DNA of 34,445 bases from a virus (IMGVR_UViG_3300032284_001264:1-34445), one strand, 5' to 3'; counted from the stretch's first letter, positions 1-8,470 are shown. The notes: generated from the sequence alone by a model not told the origin. Numbers and translations are program-made.

Positions 1-123
1 TCCAAAAACACCAAAACCTAAGAAAGACAAAGAAGAACATTTGCGCAAAGTAGATGGCATTACTTTGGAGCAAAAAGCGATGCAAGAGTATGGTATTGCT
101 TTAAAAGATATTGCTGTTAAGGA
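1..123. repeat. terminal direct repeat (assembly overlap), left copy
   Basis: These bases are identical to 34323-34445. The repeat lies inside the tape-measure gene and the reading frame is preserved when the two ends are joined. That is what is expected of a circular or circularly permuted genome cut arbitrarily by an assembler. It is not a plausible natural packaging end, since it sits mid-gene. Confidence 0.95.
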
Positions 124-856
124 AAATGCGTTAGGTAAAAATCTCAATAGTGAAAAGATAAGGGCTACTGAACAGGCTATTGATAAATTAATGAAAGCGG
201 GTGCAAATCCTGCGGCAGACCATAATTTAAAATCATTGATTTTAGATTTAAAGAATTACGAAGCACAAGCGGACTTATCAGCAAGAAAAGCCCCTGCGAT
301 GCAGAGGGATATGGCTACACAATCACAGAAATTTGCAGAAGCTAACCAAGAAATACAAGAAAAATTACAAAAAGAAGCTGATTTTATAGACAATACACTT
401 GCTCCGGCATTTACTAATTTTTTTAGCGGTTTAGCCGATGGTGCGGATGTAAGTCTTAATAGTGTTATTAAAGATATTGCAAAAATGATAGAAAAACTTG
501 CAGCAGCAGCAGCCGCAGCCGAAGTATTAAATCTATTATTAGCAGCATCAGGATTAGGAGCAGGGAGTTCTTTATTAGGAAGTGCAAAGGCAGGAACAAG
601 CGAAGGTTTTATGTCTATTTTTAAAAAAATTACAGGGTTTGCTTCGGGTGGTGTTGTACCTCCGGGTTATAGCAACGATACATACTTAGCACGATTGAGT
701 AGTGGTGAAAGTGTTTTAACTCCTGCACAATTAAAAGCGGTTGCGTCAAGTGGCGCAGGAAGCCAAAGCGGATTTGTAGCAAGAACAGAAATAAGCGGAA
801 ACGCTTTAGGTATAGTAATAGAAAGAGCGAACAGGTCAAGAGGTCGCACCTACTAA
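2..856 (+). CDS. tape measure protein, C-terminal part (N-terminal part at 33124-34445)
   Basis: This is the C-terminal part of the tail tape measure protein, which sets siphovirus tail length and helps DNA entry. The gene starts at 33124, runs off the window end and re-enters here in the same frame; joined it encodes about 684 residues. The fragment has a charged helical stretch, then an Ala-rich and Leu-rich hydrophobic segment (bases about 500-580). It ends with a G-F-A-S-G-G-V-V-P-P-G motif followed by a GES-V-L-T segment, a C-terminal signature common in phage tape measures. A TTG at 41 could look like a start but is an internal Leu codon. The stop at 854-856 is embedded in the promoter-like element at 852-906. 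Confidence 0.93.
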   Translation, partial: PKTPKPKKDKEEHLRKVDGITLEQKAMQEYGIALKDIAVKENALGKNLNSEKIRATEQAIDKLMKAGANPAADHNLKSLILDLKNYEAQADLSARKAPAMQRDMATQSQKFAEANQEIQEKLQKEADFIDNTLAPAFTNFFSGLADGADVSLNSVIKDIAKMIEKLAAAAAAAEVLNLLLAASGLGAGSSLLGSAKAGTSEGFMSIFKKITGFASGGVVPPGYSNDTYLARLSSGESVLTPAQLKAVASSGAGSQSGFVARTEISGNALGIVIERANRSRGRTY

Positions 857-906
857 CAATTGTGTAAAAAATTACACATCAATTATTCTTAAAATAATTA
901 TATTGC
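852..906 (+). promoter_or_regulatory. late promoter-like element, copy A (tail tip operon)
   Basis: The block ACTAACAATTGTGTAAAA overlaps the tape-measure stop codon. Its palindromic core ACAATTGT (856-863) starts exactly 43 bp before a -7-like box, TATATTGC (899-906). The same arrangement occurs at 21783-21837 and 28031-28085. Only this copy also has a TGTGTAA/TTACACA inverted repeat (861-878), which could form a small hairpin. I infer an activator-dependent promoter for the tail tip and fibre genes downstream. Confidence 0.65.
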
Positions 907-941
907 ATTTATTATAATTTAAGATTGAGTTTTTATGAATC

Positions 942-3296
942 TTGTCTTACGGCATAGTATATCAAATTAGTTTTAAAACACTTTCCGATAATGCCGGACT
1001 GATTAATCTTTTACAAAAAGGTTATAGTGGTTCTATCACTCAATTAAAAGGAACTGCGCAACCCATTGTAATCTCTTACAAATCGGGTGATTATTACGCT
1101 ACTGATTCCATTCGTGGCAGCGAAGCGGATATTTCATTTTACAATCAAGGTGCTACTCCTCTATCAACTTTTGAAGCCAATAGCGATAATGTTTGGCGAG
1201 TAGATTATTATTTAAACTCTAATTTAGAGTGGAGTGGATTTTTAGTGATGGATGATTGCAGAGAGGCTTTGCTTGGCACTCCTACCGTTATTAACTTAAA
1301 AGCCAATGATGGTTTGGGGTTATTAAAGGATGTAGCTTTTACAGATTTAACAGGAAGCATTATTTATTACGGAGGAGGAAGTAATGGAACGATAAAACTT
1401 TTAGATGTTTTAAATTATTGCTTATACAGAACAGGATTATTGTTACCTACGAACAATTACTTAAATATGTTCGAGGTAGGTATGAACGACAGGACTTCAA
1501 CGAATACCAATGATCCTTTTGCACAGGCTTACGTTGATCCAAGAATGTATCTGCTGACTGAAACAGATGCAGGGCTTGTAAAGAATAGTGCTAATCCGGT
1601 ATTACTATCGGATATAGTGAAAGACTGTTATACGGTTTTACAAAGTCTTTTAGCCGATTGGAATTGTACCATATTTCAGAATAACGGTCAATGGAACATA
1701 GTTAGATGGGTTGAATTAAAAGACTTTTCAAACAATCCTCCCGGCACACAATATCAGATGGATGCGAGTACAGGTGCTTTTAATTCGCCAAGTGTAGCAC
1801 CTTCTTTAAGTTTGATAAATATCGGTTCTTCTGAGTCGGTTAAGTTTATCAATGCTTCACAAACGAGGTATTTTATACGACCTAACAGCTATGTAAACAA
1901 TCAGTTTAATTATCAGCAACCACAAAAGCTGATTTTAAACATGGATTTGATGACATTAGGCTCGTTGGTAGCAACTTCTTACGCTACTATTAACGGTGTT
2001 AAATACAAATATGAAGATTATCTTTTACCCGATTGGACTTTTAATGGCCCTTCTTATATCTCTTACATCAGAAAAGTAAGCGATACAAGAACAAATTTAG
2101 AGGTAGATAGATTTATTTATATGCCTTTAGATCAGGCTTATTTTACAAATAGTCATGGCGATACTGATTATAAAAATATTCAGTTTAATGATATTTTAGT
2201 AAGCCAAAATTCAAGGATGGATTTTAGTGCTGACTGTTGTATGCAGGGCAATATAGATGCAAGTTTTTGTGTATCATTTAATCTACAATCAGCAGCAGAT
2301 CCGACAAAGTTCTATGAACTCGCATTGGTAGGTGGTTCTTATAATTATTTCAGATGGAATGGCCCTTACACTTCACATGAAGATGGGAAGATACCTGAGT
2401 TTTTTAGTGCTTCTGTGTGGTCGCCTACCAATAACAATTACAATACTTTTTCTTTAAGCGGATTGATTACGGCTCCATCGAATAGTGTAAACAAGATTTT
2501 TCCTGCTTTCCCGGTAGATGGCATTTTAAAGATAAGATTGTACGGTTTTAATTTTAACGGTGCAACTGCGACAACGTGCTATGTAAAAAACCTAAGTATT
2601 ACGATGGATTATTACATTAACCAAAGCACCAAAATAACAGGGCATTATAATAAATCATCTATACAGAACGCATCCATCAGAAAAAACATAAGCAATCAAT
2701 TAACTTATTCAGATTCGCCTGTATTTTCTATCAATGGTGCTTTACTCGTGGGAGGCACAACTAAAACAGCAGCTTGGAAGAATTATTGGAATATGCCTCC
2801 TGAAAATTTAAGTTTGGTAACTACCGGCATTACTTCAACAAATCCTACTATCAGAAAATGTAATGTTACGATAAAATACGCAGGAACTCCTGTAAGTGGT
2901 TACACCTTTGATGTACCCGCAGGAACGACTGTTATCACATTTGCCTCTTTGGGATTGGCTGATTTATCGGGTATTATCGGGCCAAGTGGCTACCAACTAA
3001 TCATTAATTATTACTACGCTTTTACTCCTTCTTTCGGATTTGTACAAACAGTAGAAAAAATGTTTTTAACGGATGCACTCAGGACAAAAGTGGATTGCGA
3101 TTTAAAGGGTGTAGGCTTTGGTGTAGGAAATGTGTTTGAAGTAGATGAATTAAGCGGCCTGAATTTCATTTTAGGTCAATGTGAGTTTGATATAGCTAAT
3201 GAAACAATGAATGGAACATTAGAGGAATTGTGGAATAGTGGTGAAACATTCGATCCAACAAGTTTTGATAACGAATTTAATTATTTATACTCGTGA
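942..3296 (+). CDS. predicted tail tip / distal tail protein (784 aa)
   Basis: This large protein directly follows the tape measure, the usual position of distal-tail and tail-associated baseplate proteins. It is rich in Tyr, Asn, Ser and Thr with alternating beta-like segments, and has no signal peptide or membrane segment. The N-terminus (SYGIVYQISFKTLSDN) and the early WSGFLV motif fit the tail-tip proteins I know from Bacteroidota phages, but no catalytic motif is visible, so the role is mainly positional. The start is uncertain: TTG at 942 is the only start in this frame after an in-frame TGA at 936. A nearby ATG at 935 is in another frame and hits a stop after 11 codons; a one-base error here would restore an ATG start. 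Its stop overlaps the GTG of the next gene. Confidence 0.6.
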   Translation: MSYGIVYQISFKTLSDNAGLINLLQKGYSGSITQLKGTAQPIVISYKSGDYYATDSIRGSEADISFYNQGATPLSTFEANSDNVWRVDYYLNSNLEWSGFLVMDDCREALLGTPTVINLKANDGLGLLKDVAFTDLTGSIIYYGGGSNGTIKLLDVLNYCLYRTGLLLPTNNYLNMFEVGMNDRTSTNTNDPFAQAYVDPRMYLLTETDAGLVKNSANPVLLSDIVKDCYTVLQSLLADWNCTIFQNNGQWNIVRWVELKDFSNNPPGTQYQMDASTGAFNSPSVAPSLSLINIGSSESVKFINASQTRYFIRPNSYVNNQFNYQQPQKLILNMDLMTLGSLVATSYATINGVKYKYEDYLLPDWTFNGPSYISYIRKVSDTRTNLEVDRFIYMPLDQAYFTNSHGDTDYKNIQFNDILVSQNSRMDFSADCCMQGNIDASFCVSFNLQSAADPTKFYELALVGGSYNYFRWNGPYTSHEDGKIPEFFSASVWSPTNNNYNTFSLSGLITAPSNSVNKIFPAFPVDGILKIRLYGFNFNGATATTCYVKNLSITMDYYINQSTKITGHYNKSSIQNASIRKNISNQLTYSDSPVFSINGALLVGGTTKTAAWKNYWNMPPENLSLVTTGITSTNPTIRKCNVTIKYAGTPVSGYTFDVPAGTTVITFASLGLADLSGIIGPSGYQLIINYYYAFTPSFGFVQTVEKMFLTDALRTKVDCDLKGVGFGVGNVFEVDELSGLNFILGQCEFDIANETMNGTLEELWNSGETFDPTSFDNEFNYLYS

Positions 3297-4234
3297 GTGT
3301 AGTAAAGGGAAAAAGTTTTTTGTTGATGGTGCAAAAGTCAGGTGTCTATGTTCCAATAGCCACAGGGAGAGATATTTCTTTAGATCAACAAAGAGAAGTA
3401 TTAGAAGCCTCATCATCATCAAGCGGTAAATGGAGGGAATTTATAAAAGGAAAGATAACGGCTAATATTTCTGTTAGTGGGTTACAGTCTTATAATTATT
3501 CATCATTTTTTACGGCTGATAACATTTTTGATGAGTTTAGCGGTAATGATAGTGGTTCTTTGCCGTTTCAATTTGTGGCAAATGTTGATGGTGGTTCGGT
3601 ATTATATTCAGGTAATATTTTACTAACTTCTTTAAGTTTAAAAAGAAGTTACAACGATGCTTCTGTTTTTGATTTATCAGCACAAGTAACAGGCCCGGTA
3701 ACAAGAACAACAAGCGGTACTCCGATAACTCCTCCAACAACAGGAGTATTGATTGTGAATCCTACATCAGTAAGAGCGATTGAATACACTGCTACCGGTG
3801 GCGAAAGCGTTATTAATCCTTTGTTAGTAGGAATTATCCCTTTAATTGTAACACGAGGAGGTATTGAAACAGGAACAATCATAACAAGCGGTACTCCAAG
3901 CGGAGCGCAAGTTTTATACAATTCAAGCACCGGCACATTTGTTTTTTCTTCTGATAGTCCCTTAGTAGCGGGTGAATTTGTACGTTTTATTTATTCTAAA
4001 ACAATCAATGTTTATCAATTCATTTCTTCTACAAGCGGATCAACGTATATCAATACTTCATTAGAAGATAAAACAATGATTTCATTTAGCAGAAACGGTA
4101 TTGCACAATCTATTATTACAAGCGGTACTCCAAGCGGAGCGCAAATCAAATTTGATAATACAACAGGAACAATCACTTTCCCAAGCGGCAATTTATTAAC
4201 CGTTGGGGAATCAATAAGGATAGTATATGAATAG
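3293..4234 (+). CDS. second tail-tube-like protein with C-terminal repeat domains
   Basis: The first ~135 residues resemble the phage tail tube fold: K-G-K near the N-terminus, a hydrophobic strand with ATGRDISLDQQ, then a Ser-rich loop before GKWREF and a strand ending ISVSGL. This pattern parallels the major tail protein at 32004 (KGKGIYLQV..., SLDFEGF). After a Thr/Pro linker come two similar ~45-residue units, each containing ITSGTPSGAQ. They are encoded by an exact 27-bp direct repeat (3884-3910 and 4118-4144), with a 14-bp partial copy at 3710. It probably caps or decorates the tail tip. The GTG start overlaps the previous stop, and the end overlaps the next ATG by 8 bp. Family assignment is by eye. 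Confidence 0.55.
   Translation: MSVVKGKSFLLMVQKSGVYVPIATGRDISLDQQREVLEASSSSSGKWREFIKGKITANISVSGLQSYNYSSFFTADNIFDEFSGNDSGSLPFQFVANVDGGSVLYSGNILLTSLSLKRSYNDASVFDLSAQVTGPVTRTTSGTPITPPTTGVLIVNPTSVRAIEYTATGGESVINPLLVGIIPLIVTRGGIETGTIITSGTPSGAQVLYNSSTGTFVFSSDSPLVAGEFVRFIYSKTINVYQFISSTSGSTYINTSLEDKTMISFSRNGIAQSIITSGTPSGAQIKFDNTTGTITFPSGNLLTVGESIRIVYE
3884..4144 (+). repeat. 27-bp exact direct repeat within the tail-tube-like gene
   Basis: The two 27-bp copies are at 3884-3910 and 4118-4144; both start ACAAGCGGTACTCC. A 14-bp partial copy lies at 3710-3723. Both full copies are in the same reading frame and encode TSGTPSGAQ, so they mark a duplicated protein domain rather than a regulatory site. Confidence 0.85.
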
Positions 4235-5126
4235 AATAAAAATACTACTAATCATCGCTTTGTTTATCTCATTGGGAGGTAAAGCGCAATCATGGTTAAT
4301 CACCGGGCAAAAACAACGATTTGCTGCGGGATTAGGAATACCTGTACGAGATACGATAACGAGTTCTTCTGCTGATTCAGCGCAATTAGTATTAAGGCCA
4401 CAGGACAGCACTTTTTACGGAAAATATAAAGGCTATTGGAAAAAAATAGGTGGTGCTGATACTTCTGTTTTAAATCAGTATTACGTTCAAATCCAAACCC
4501 AAAATCCGACAGCATCTTTAAGCGGTGGATATTCGTATGAAAGACACGCATCGGGAACATTTACGGTTTCATTAAGTTGGTCAGCAGGGCGACAAGCTGC
4601 GGGAACAGGTGTGAATGCTACCAATCCTTTAAGTTCTATTGTCGTTGCGGGAACAAGCGAAAGTTTTTCTCAGCCAAGTGCGGGAAGTAGTGTAAGCGGA
4701 ACACAGAGCGTTACAGTTACTTATAATAGCAATACAACGTATAACAATGTTGTAACAACAACGGATAGTAAAACGGCAACAGCTTCTACTTCATTTACTG
4801 TTTATGATAAGCGTTATTTAGGATGGGCAGCGACTTCCACTCCTTCCAATGCAGAAATATTAGCGGCAGTTTACCAAGATAATTCAGGTAACAGTTCATC
4901 GCTTACGAATACACTGTCTCAATTAGGCAGTGATAAATATTTATTTTTTGTAACGACATCAACGGTAACAAGTGTAAGTGTAAACGGTTTTCCAAGTACA
5001 TCGGCATTTACTTTAAATACATCGAAAAGTTTTACGAATGCGAGTGGTGGTGCTTTTAGCGGTTACATCACCGTAAGTAATAATGCTTTTGGATCAACAT
5101 CAACAAACACAGTAAGTTTTAACTAA
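4227..5126 (+). CDS. exported fibre-like protein 1 (Sec signal peptide)
   Basis: The N-terminus MNRIKILLIIALFISLGGKA followed by QS is a clear Sec signal peptide with a basic n-region, a hydrophobic core and A-Q cleavage typical of Bacteroidota. The mature ~280 residues are rich in Ser, Thr, Asn and Gly, with repeating beta-strand periodicity (SGTFTVSLSW, SVSGTQSVTVTYNS, TASTSFTVYD), as in phage fibres or adhesin stalks. No enzymatic motif is seen. It overlaps the preceding gene by 8 bp and ends one base before the next ATG, so it is in the tail operon. An export signal on a presumed virion fibre is odd, because virions assemble in the cytoplasm. It could instead be displayed on the cell surface. 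Confidence 0.7.
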   Translation: MNRIKILLIIALFISLGGKAQSWLITGQKQRFAAGLGIPVRDTITSSSADSAQLVLRPQDSTFYGKYKGYWKKIGGADTSVLNQYYVQIQTQNPTASLSGGYSYERHASGTFTVSLSWSAGRQAAGTGVNATNPLSSIVVAGTSESFSQPSAGSSVSGTQSVTVTYNSNTTYNNVVTTTDSKTATASTSFTVYDKRYLGWAATSTPSNAEILAAVYQDNSGNSSSLTNTLSQLGSDKYLFFVTTSTVTSVSVNGFPSTSAFTLNTSKSFTNASGGAFSGYITVSNNAFGSTSTNTVSFN

Positions 5127-5127
5127 T

Positions 5128-6885
5128 ATGAAAAAAATCTTTTTAATATTTTTCTTTCTGTTTTCAACTTGTGAATTATTTGCACAAGTGAATATCGGTG
5201 CAGATGGAAGGGTACATAGTTCTTCCACAGGTGGAACGGTAACGCTCAGTAATGAATTAACTATCGCTACTGATACGACTTCCCGAAAGACAGGATTTGC
5301 TTTTGTAGGTGGGCAGTTGTATTCAGGTAATGGTACTTATTACACTATTACAAGCGGATTGCAATTAGACAGCACCCGATTAGCGTTCTTAGCGAAAAAT
5401 CAAACATTTACCGGACAAAATAAGTTCGGTTCTCCGGTGGCGGGAAGTAGTGGCACATGGAGTACACAGGCTTTGATTGCTGATAATATTGTGGCTAATA
5501 ATCTAACAGGATTAGGAACGGCAAATAATAGTGTAGGAAGCGGTGTGAACTTTGCTTTAACAACAGGTGGCGGATCTCCTACTTATGCGCATTTGTTACA
5601 GTTAGGCGCAAGTGGGCAGTTAAGTTTATGGAATTTCAATGCGAGTAGAAACACATGGGTAAATGGTAATCAGTTTTTAATTGATGGCAATATTTTAATG
5701 GGTTCGGATAGTGCTGCTGCACGTTCTTATGTGCGTTCTTATGCACAGCCGACAGGATCTTATTTAGTAGCGGGTAACAACTTAGCCGATGTAACGAATG
5801 TAAGCACAGCCTTATCAAACTTAAACGGTGTTGCATTAAGTGGTAATCAAACAATCAACGGAGTAAAAACATTTGTTCAGCCAATTTCGGCAAGTGGAAT
5901 TAATAATTTATACGGCAGTTCAATAGCAATGTTGAATGGTTCAAATTCGGCTACTTATTTAGTTGGTGTGCCAACTTTTACAACTTCTCATAATTTTTAC
6001 TTTCCTTATAAAAACGCAACAGGTGCAGATACATTCGCTTTGCAATCTGATTTATCATCATATCAAAAATCACTTACCCTTACCACAACAGGAACAAGTG
6101 GCGCAGCTACTTTAACGGGAAGTACATTAAACATTCCGCAATATAGTGGTGCAACAAATATCGGTTCTTCATTTAGTGGATTGGGCAGAACAGTTAATTT
6201 AACATCATCCACAGGAACAGGAACATCATTTACATTGCCGCATGATAGTTTAAGTTATACAAGTGGTGCAAGTATTGGCATATTAAATAGTAATTCAATC
6301 ACCCTTTCATCTTTACCCAATTCATCTTTAGTAAACAGTTCCGTAAGTATTGCGGGTAATTCTACATCTCTCGGCGGAAGCGTTGGATTAGATGCAATTA
6401 CAGGGGTTAGTTCTAACGGATATTTAAAGAGAACAGGAACAAACACTTTAACCAATATTTCTTCTATCGGTAATGCTGATTTAACTAATTCATCGGTAAC
6501 AGTAAACGGTAATTCGGTTTCATTAGGCGGTTCAACAACGATTAATAATTACGCAATTACAGGAAGCGATACAACCATTACATATAAGGCAGATAGTTCA
6601 ACAATGACATTAAACTGCAATGGTCAATTATATAAATCTTTCTACATCATTTTAACAGGAACAGGCAGAACATTATCATTTGTAAATGCAGTTCAGAACG
6701 GTGTTTACACGGTAAAAGTTTATCAAGATGCAACAGGTGGCAGAACAATTACAACTTATACTAACGGATATTTTGCAGGAGGTACAGTTCCAACGCTTAC
6801 TTCAACTGCAAGTGCTTTAGATATTTTGTGCGGATGGTATGACGGCAATAAAATGATGTGGAACGCAAATCTAAATTATAAGTGA
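5128..6885 (+). CDS. exported fibre-like protein 2 / receptor-binding candidate (Sec signal peptide)
   Basis: The 585-residue product starts with a signal peptide (MKKIFLIFFFLFSTCELFA, then Q-V-N). The body has low-complexity fibre-type segments: QTFTGQNKFGS, LNGVALSGNQTINGVKTF, LTTTGTSGAATLTGSTLNIP and SVTVNGNSVSLGGST. Such repeats are typical of tail fibres and head spikes in phages of Bacteroidota. The C-terminal ~90 residues form a beta-rich end (GRTLSFVNAVQNGVYTVKVYQD...GWYDGNKMMWNANLNYK) that may be the trimer tip. It overlaps the next gene by 4 bp. The fibre call rests on composition and position; the signal peptide is seen directly. Confidence 0.72.
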   Translation: MKKIFLIFFFLFSTCELFAQVNIGADGRVHSSSTGGTVTLSNELTIATDTTSRKTGFAFVGGQLYSGNGTYYTITSGLQLDSTRLAFLAKNQTFTGQNKFGSPVAGSSGTWSTQALIADNIVANNLTGLGTANNSVGSGVNFALTTGGGSPTYAHLLQLGASGQLSLWNFNASRNTWVNGNQFLIDGNILMGSDSAAARSYVRSYAQPTGSYLVAGNNLADVTNVSTALSNLNGVALSGNQTINGVKTFVQPISASGINNLYGSSIAMLNGSNSATYLVGVPTFTTSHNFYFPYKNATGADTFALQSDLSSYQKSLTLTTTGTSGAATLTGSTLNIPQYSGATNIGSSFSGLGRTVNLTSSTGTGTSFTLPHDSLSYTSGASIGILNSNSITLSSLPNSSLVNSSVSIAGNSTSLGGSVGLDAITGVSSNGYLKRTGTNTLTNISSIGNADLTNSSVTVNGNSVSLGGSTTINNYAITGSDTTITYKADSSTMTLNCNGQLYKSFYIILTGTGRTLSFVNAVQNGVYTVKVYQDATGGRTITTYTNGYFAGGTVPTLTSTASALDILCGWYDGNKMMWNANLNYK

Positions 6886-7856
6886 TGAAGAAAATATTTA
6901 TCATATTATTTCTTTTCAATTCGGCTATTGCACAACAAGGTGCAAGGATGCAGTATTGGTCAATGAATATAAGCGGATGCCCTGCGGGTAAATCCACTTA
7001 TTCTGGCATTTGTTTAGATACTTCAACAATCAAGTTTGTTCAAGCTATTGTCAATAGTGGAACAACGCCGAGTAATAGTAATATGCTTTTGTTAGATACA
7101 TTGGTTTGCGATTTGAAAGGTTTGCTATCAGATAGCAATGCAATTCATCCTTATCCCGGATCAACAAATTTTTGGAGCAATATAATTTTTGCACATCCGA
7201 TTTATGGCAGCACAGATGTAAGTCATGCCTTTAATTTAAAAGATACCTCTAAGCATAAAATTACTTATGCGGGTTCTACTAAACCGTATCATTCATCACT
7301 TGGTATTTTTTATAATGGCACAAGTGCAGAATCTGATATTGCCTATCCTACATCATCTGAATTGAGTTCAATTCAATCAGCAACACTTGGTTATTATACG
7401 AGAACAGACACATTAGAAAGTAATGTGGCAGGTAGAGCAATGATTATGAGTTATAGCGGCTCTGCAACTAATATTGTTTATATGGTTGGTAATAGAAGCA
7501 CATTACTTGGAGGGGGCATTGGTTCTGATAATACCAATTTGTATAATCAATCATCTGCGCTTGCAGGTTTTTATTTAACATCAAGAACAACATCTACTTT
7601 ATCTAAAACATGGGTTAGTAATACACTTTATTCAACCGACACCCATAACAACGGTTCTTCAACAGTTCCAACAAGCACATTTAATATGGGAAGAACTGCG
7701 GCAGGGGCTTATGATATTCAAAGCACACAATTTGTAATATTCTTAAATACAGGTATAAGTGATAGTGATGAACGGTTGTTATATAAAATTATTCAGTCTT
7801 ATCAAGAGCGATTAGGAAGAAGTAAGGGAACTAAAATTTTACCATTTGGAAATTAA
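6882..7856 (+). CDS. exported protein 3, fibre tip or lectin-like (Sec signal peptide)
   Basis: The 324-residue product begins MMKKIFIILFLFNSAIAQQG, a third consecutive signal peptide with A-Q cleavage. The mature part contains two Cys (GCPAGK, GICLD) and a beta-rich body, including a G-Y-Y-T-R-T-D-T-L segment and an aromatic HPIYGSTDVSHAF region. Near the end is a D-S-D-E-R-L-L-Y-K-I-I-Q-S-Y-Q-E-R-L-G segment, which in LamG/concanavalin-like phage and Bacteroidota proteins closes the sandwich domain. A carbohydrate-binding role is therefore plausible but unproven. The start overlaps the previous stop (ATGA), and ATG at 6882 or 6885 could be used. Confidence 0.65.
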   Translation: MMKKIFIILFLFNSAIAQQGARMQYWSMNISGCPAGKSTYSGICLDTSTIKFVQAIVNSGTTPSNSNMLLLDTLVCDLKGLLSDSNAIHPYPGSTNFWSNIIFAHPIYGSTDVSHAFNLKDTSKHKITYAGSTKPYHSSLGIFYNGTSAESDIAYPTSSELSSIQSATLGYYTRTDTLESNVAGRAMIMSYSGSATNIVYMVGNRSTLLGGGIGSDNTNLYNQSSALAGFYLTSRTTSTLSKTWVSNTLYSTDTHNNGSSTVPTSTFNMGRTAAGAYDIQSTQFVIFLNTGISDSDERLLYKIIQSYQERLGRSKGTKILPFGN

Positions 7857-7861
7857 ATTAT

Positions 7862-7996
7862 ATGAAAACAATCATCACAATAATTCTCATCTGCTTACTT
7901 GCTTCATGTACGATTAGAGTATATGACAACAGAAGCGGAATGACAAGAAAAGAAAGTAAGCGAATTATTGATAGTGTAATGAAAATAAAACCATAA
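7862..7996 (+). CDS. small lipoprotein (44 aa)
   Basis: The sequence MKTIITIILICLLASC is a signal peptide with a lipobox (L-A-S-C), followed by a short basic mature part of about 29 residues. It follows the three exported proteins with a 5-bp gap and precedes the lysis genes. Two readings fit: an outer-membrane lipoprotein of the surface cassette, or a small o-spanin partner for the spanin-like protein at 8785. The lipobox is visible; the function is not. Confidence 0.65.
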   Translation: MKTIITIILICLLASCTIRVYDNRSGMTRKESKRIIDSVMKIKP

Positions 7997-8015
7997 CAGA
8001 TAAAAAGTAGAAGCA

Positions 8016-8261
8016 ATGAGAGATTTTTTTAACCAAGTTTTTAGTGGTGGAATAAAACCCGACAGCGCATTGATTGGTGGTGGAAGTGGATTATTAACGC
8101 TGAATTTTTTGGATGGATTTGGTGAAATAAATCCTGAAATAACTATTATCCGATTTGCTTTTGCTTGTATGAGTGCAATGGTTTTCGCTTTGTTAGCGGA
8201 GTTTATGAAGTATTGGTTTCACCATTATATCAAACCAAAACTTAGAAAAAAAGAACATTAA
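8016..8261 (+). CDS. small membrane protein, holin candidate
   Basis: The 81-residue protein has a Gly-rich weakly hydrophobic segment (ALIGGGSGLLTLNFL) and a strong membrane helix (about residues 44-68, with FACMSAMVFALLAEF). It ends in a highly basic tail (KPKLRKKEH). Size, basic C-terminus and a position a few genes upstream of the endolysin fit a holin. Holins have no universal motif, so this is inference from context. Confidence 0.5.
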   Translation: MRDFFNQVFSGGIKPDSALIGGGSGLLTLNFLDGFGEINPEITIIRFAFACMSAMVFALLAEFMKYWFHHYIKPKLRKKEH

Positions 8262-8285
8262 TTTTTTAATCAAACAATAATAATT

Positions 8286-8435
8286 ATGATTCAGTTTATC
8301 ACAGACAATTCGGCTGTTATTTTAGCTGTTCTTTTCGGAGTTAGTGAGTTACTTGCTAATATCCCTGCTGTAAAAGCAAACAGCGTATTCCAATTAATCT
8401 TCGGATGGTTGAAATCAAAGCAGCAACCTAAGTAA
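8286..8435 (+). CDS. small membrane protein (49 aa), lysis-region
   Basis: The ATG at 8286 opens a 49-residue ORF with one hydrophobic segment (SAVILAVLFGVSELL), a KANSVFQLIFGWLK motif and a Lys/Gln tail. Similar short proteins with a K-A-N-S-V/I-F-Q motif sit beside holins in phages I recall from this phylum. It ends just before the hairpin terminator at 8440. It may be a holin, antiholin or pinholin. Confidence 0.6.
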   Translation: MIQFITDNSAVILAVLFGVSELLANIPAVKANSVFQLIFGWLKSKQQPK

Positions 8436-8439
8436 TCAC

Positions 8440-8467
8440 AGCCCCTTAATCGGGGCTTAAACTTTTT
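8440..8467 (+). terminator. Rho-independent terminator-like hairpin
   Basis: AGCCCC (8440-8445) pairs with GGGGCT (8452-8457) around a 6-base loop, and a T-run follows shortly after (8463-8467). It lies between the 49-aa membrane gene and the next gene and is one of few GC-rich hairpins in the window. It may attenuate the tail/fibre transcript ahead of the later lysis genes. Confidence 0.7.
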
Positions 8468-8470
8468 CCT

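Noticed and set aside
4300-4560. Minus-strand 86-aa ORF under the first exported protein
   Set aside because: Antisense to a well-supported rightward operon gene with a signal peptide; no independent support.
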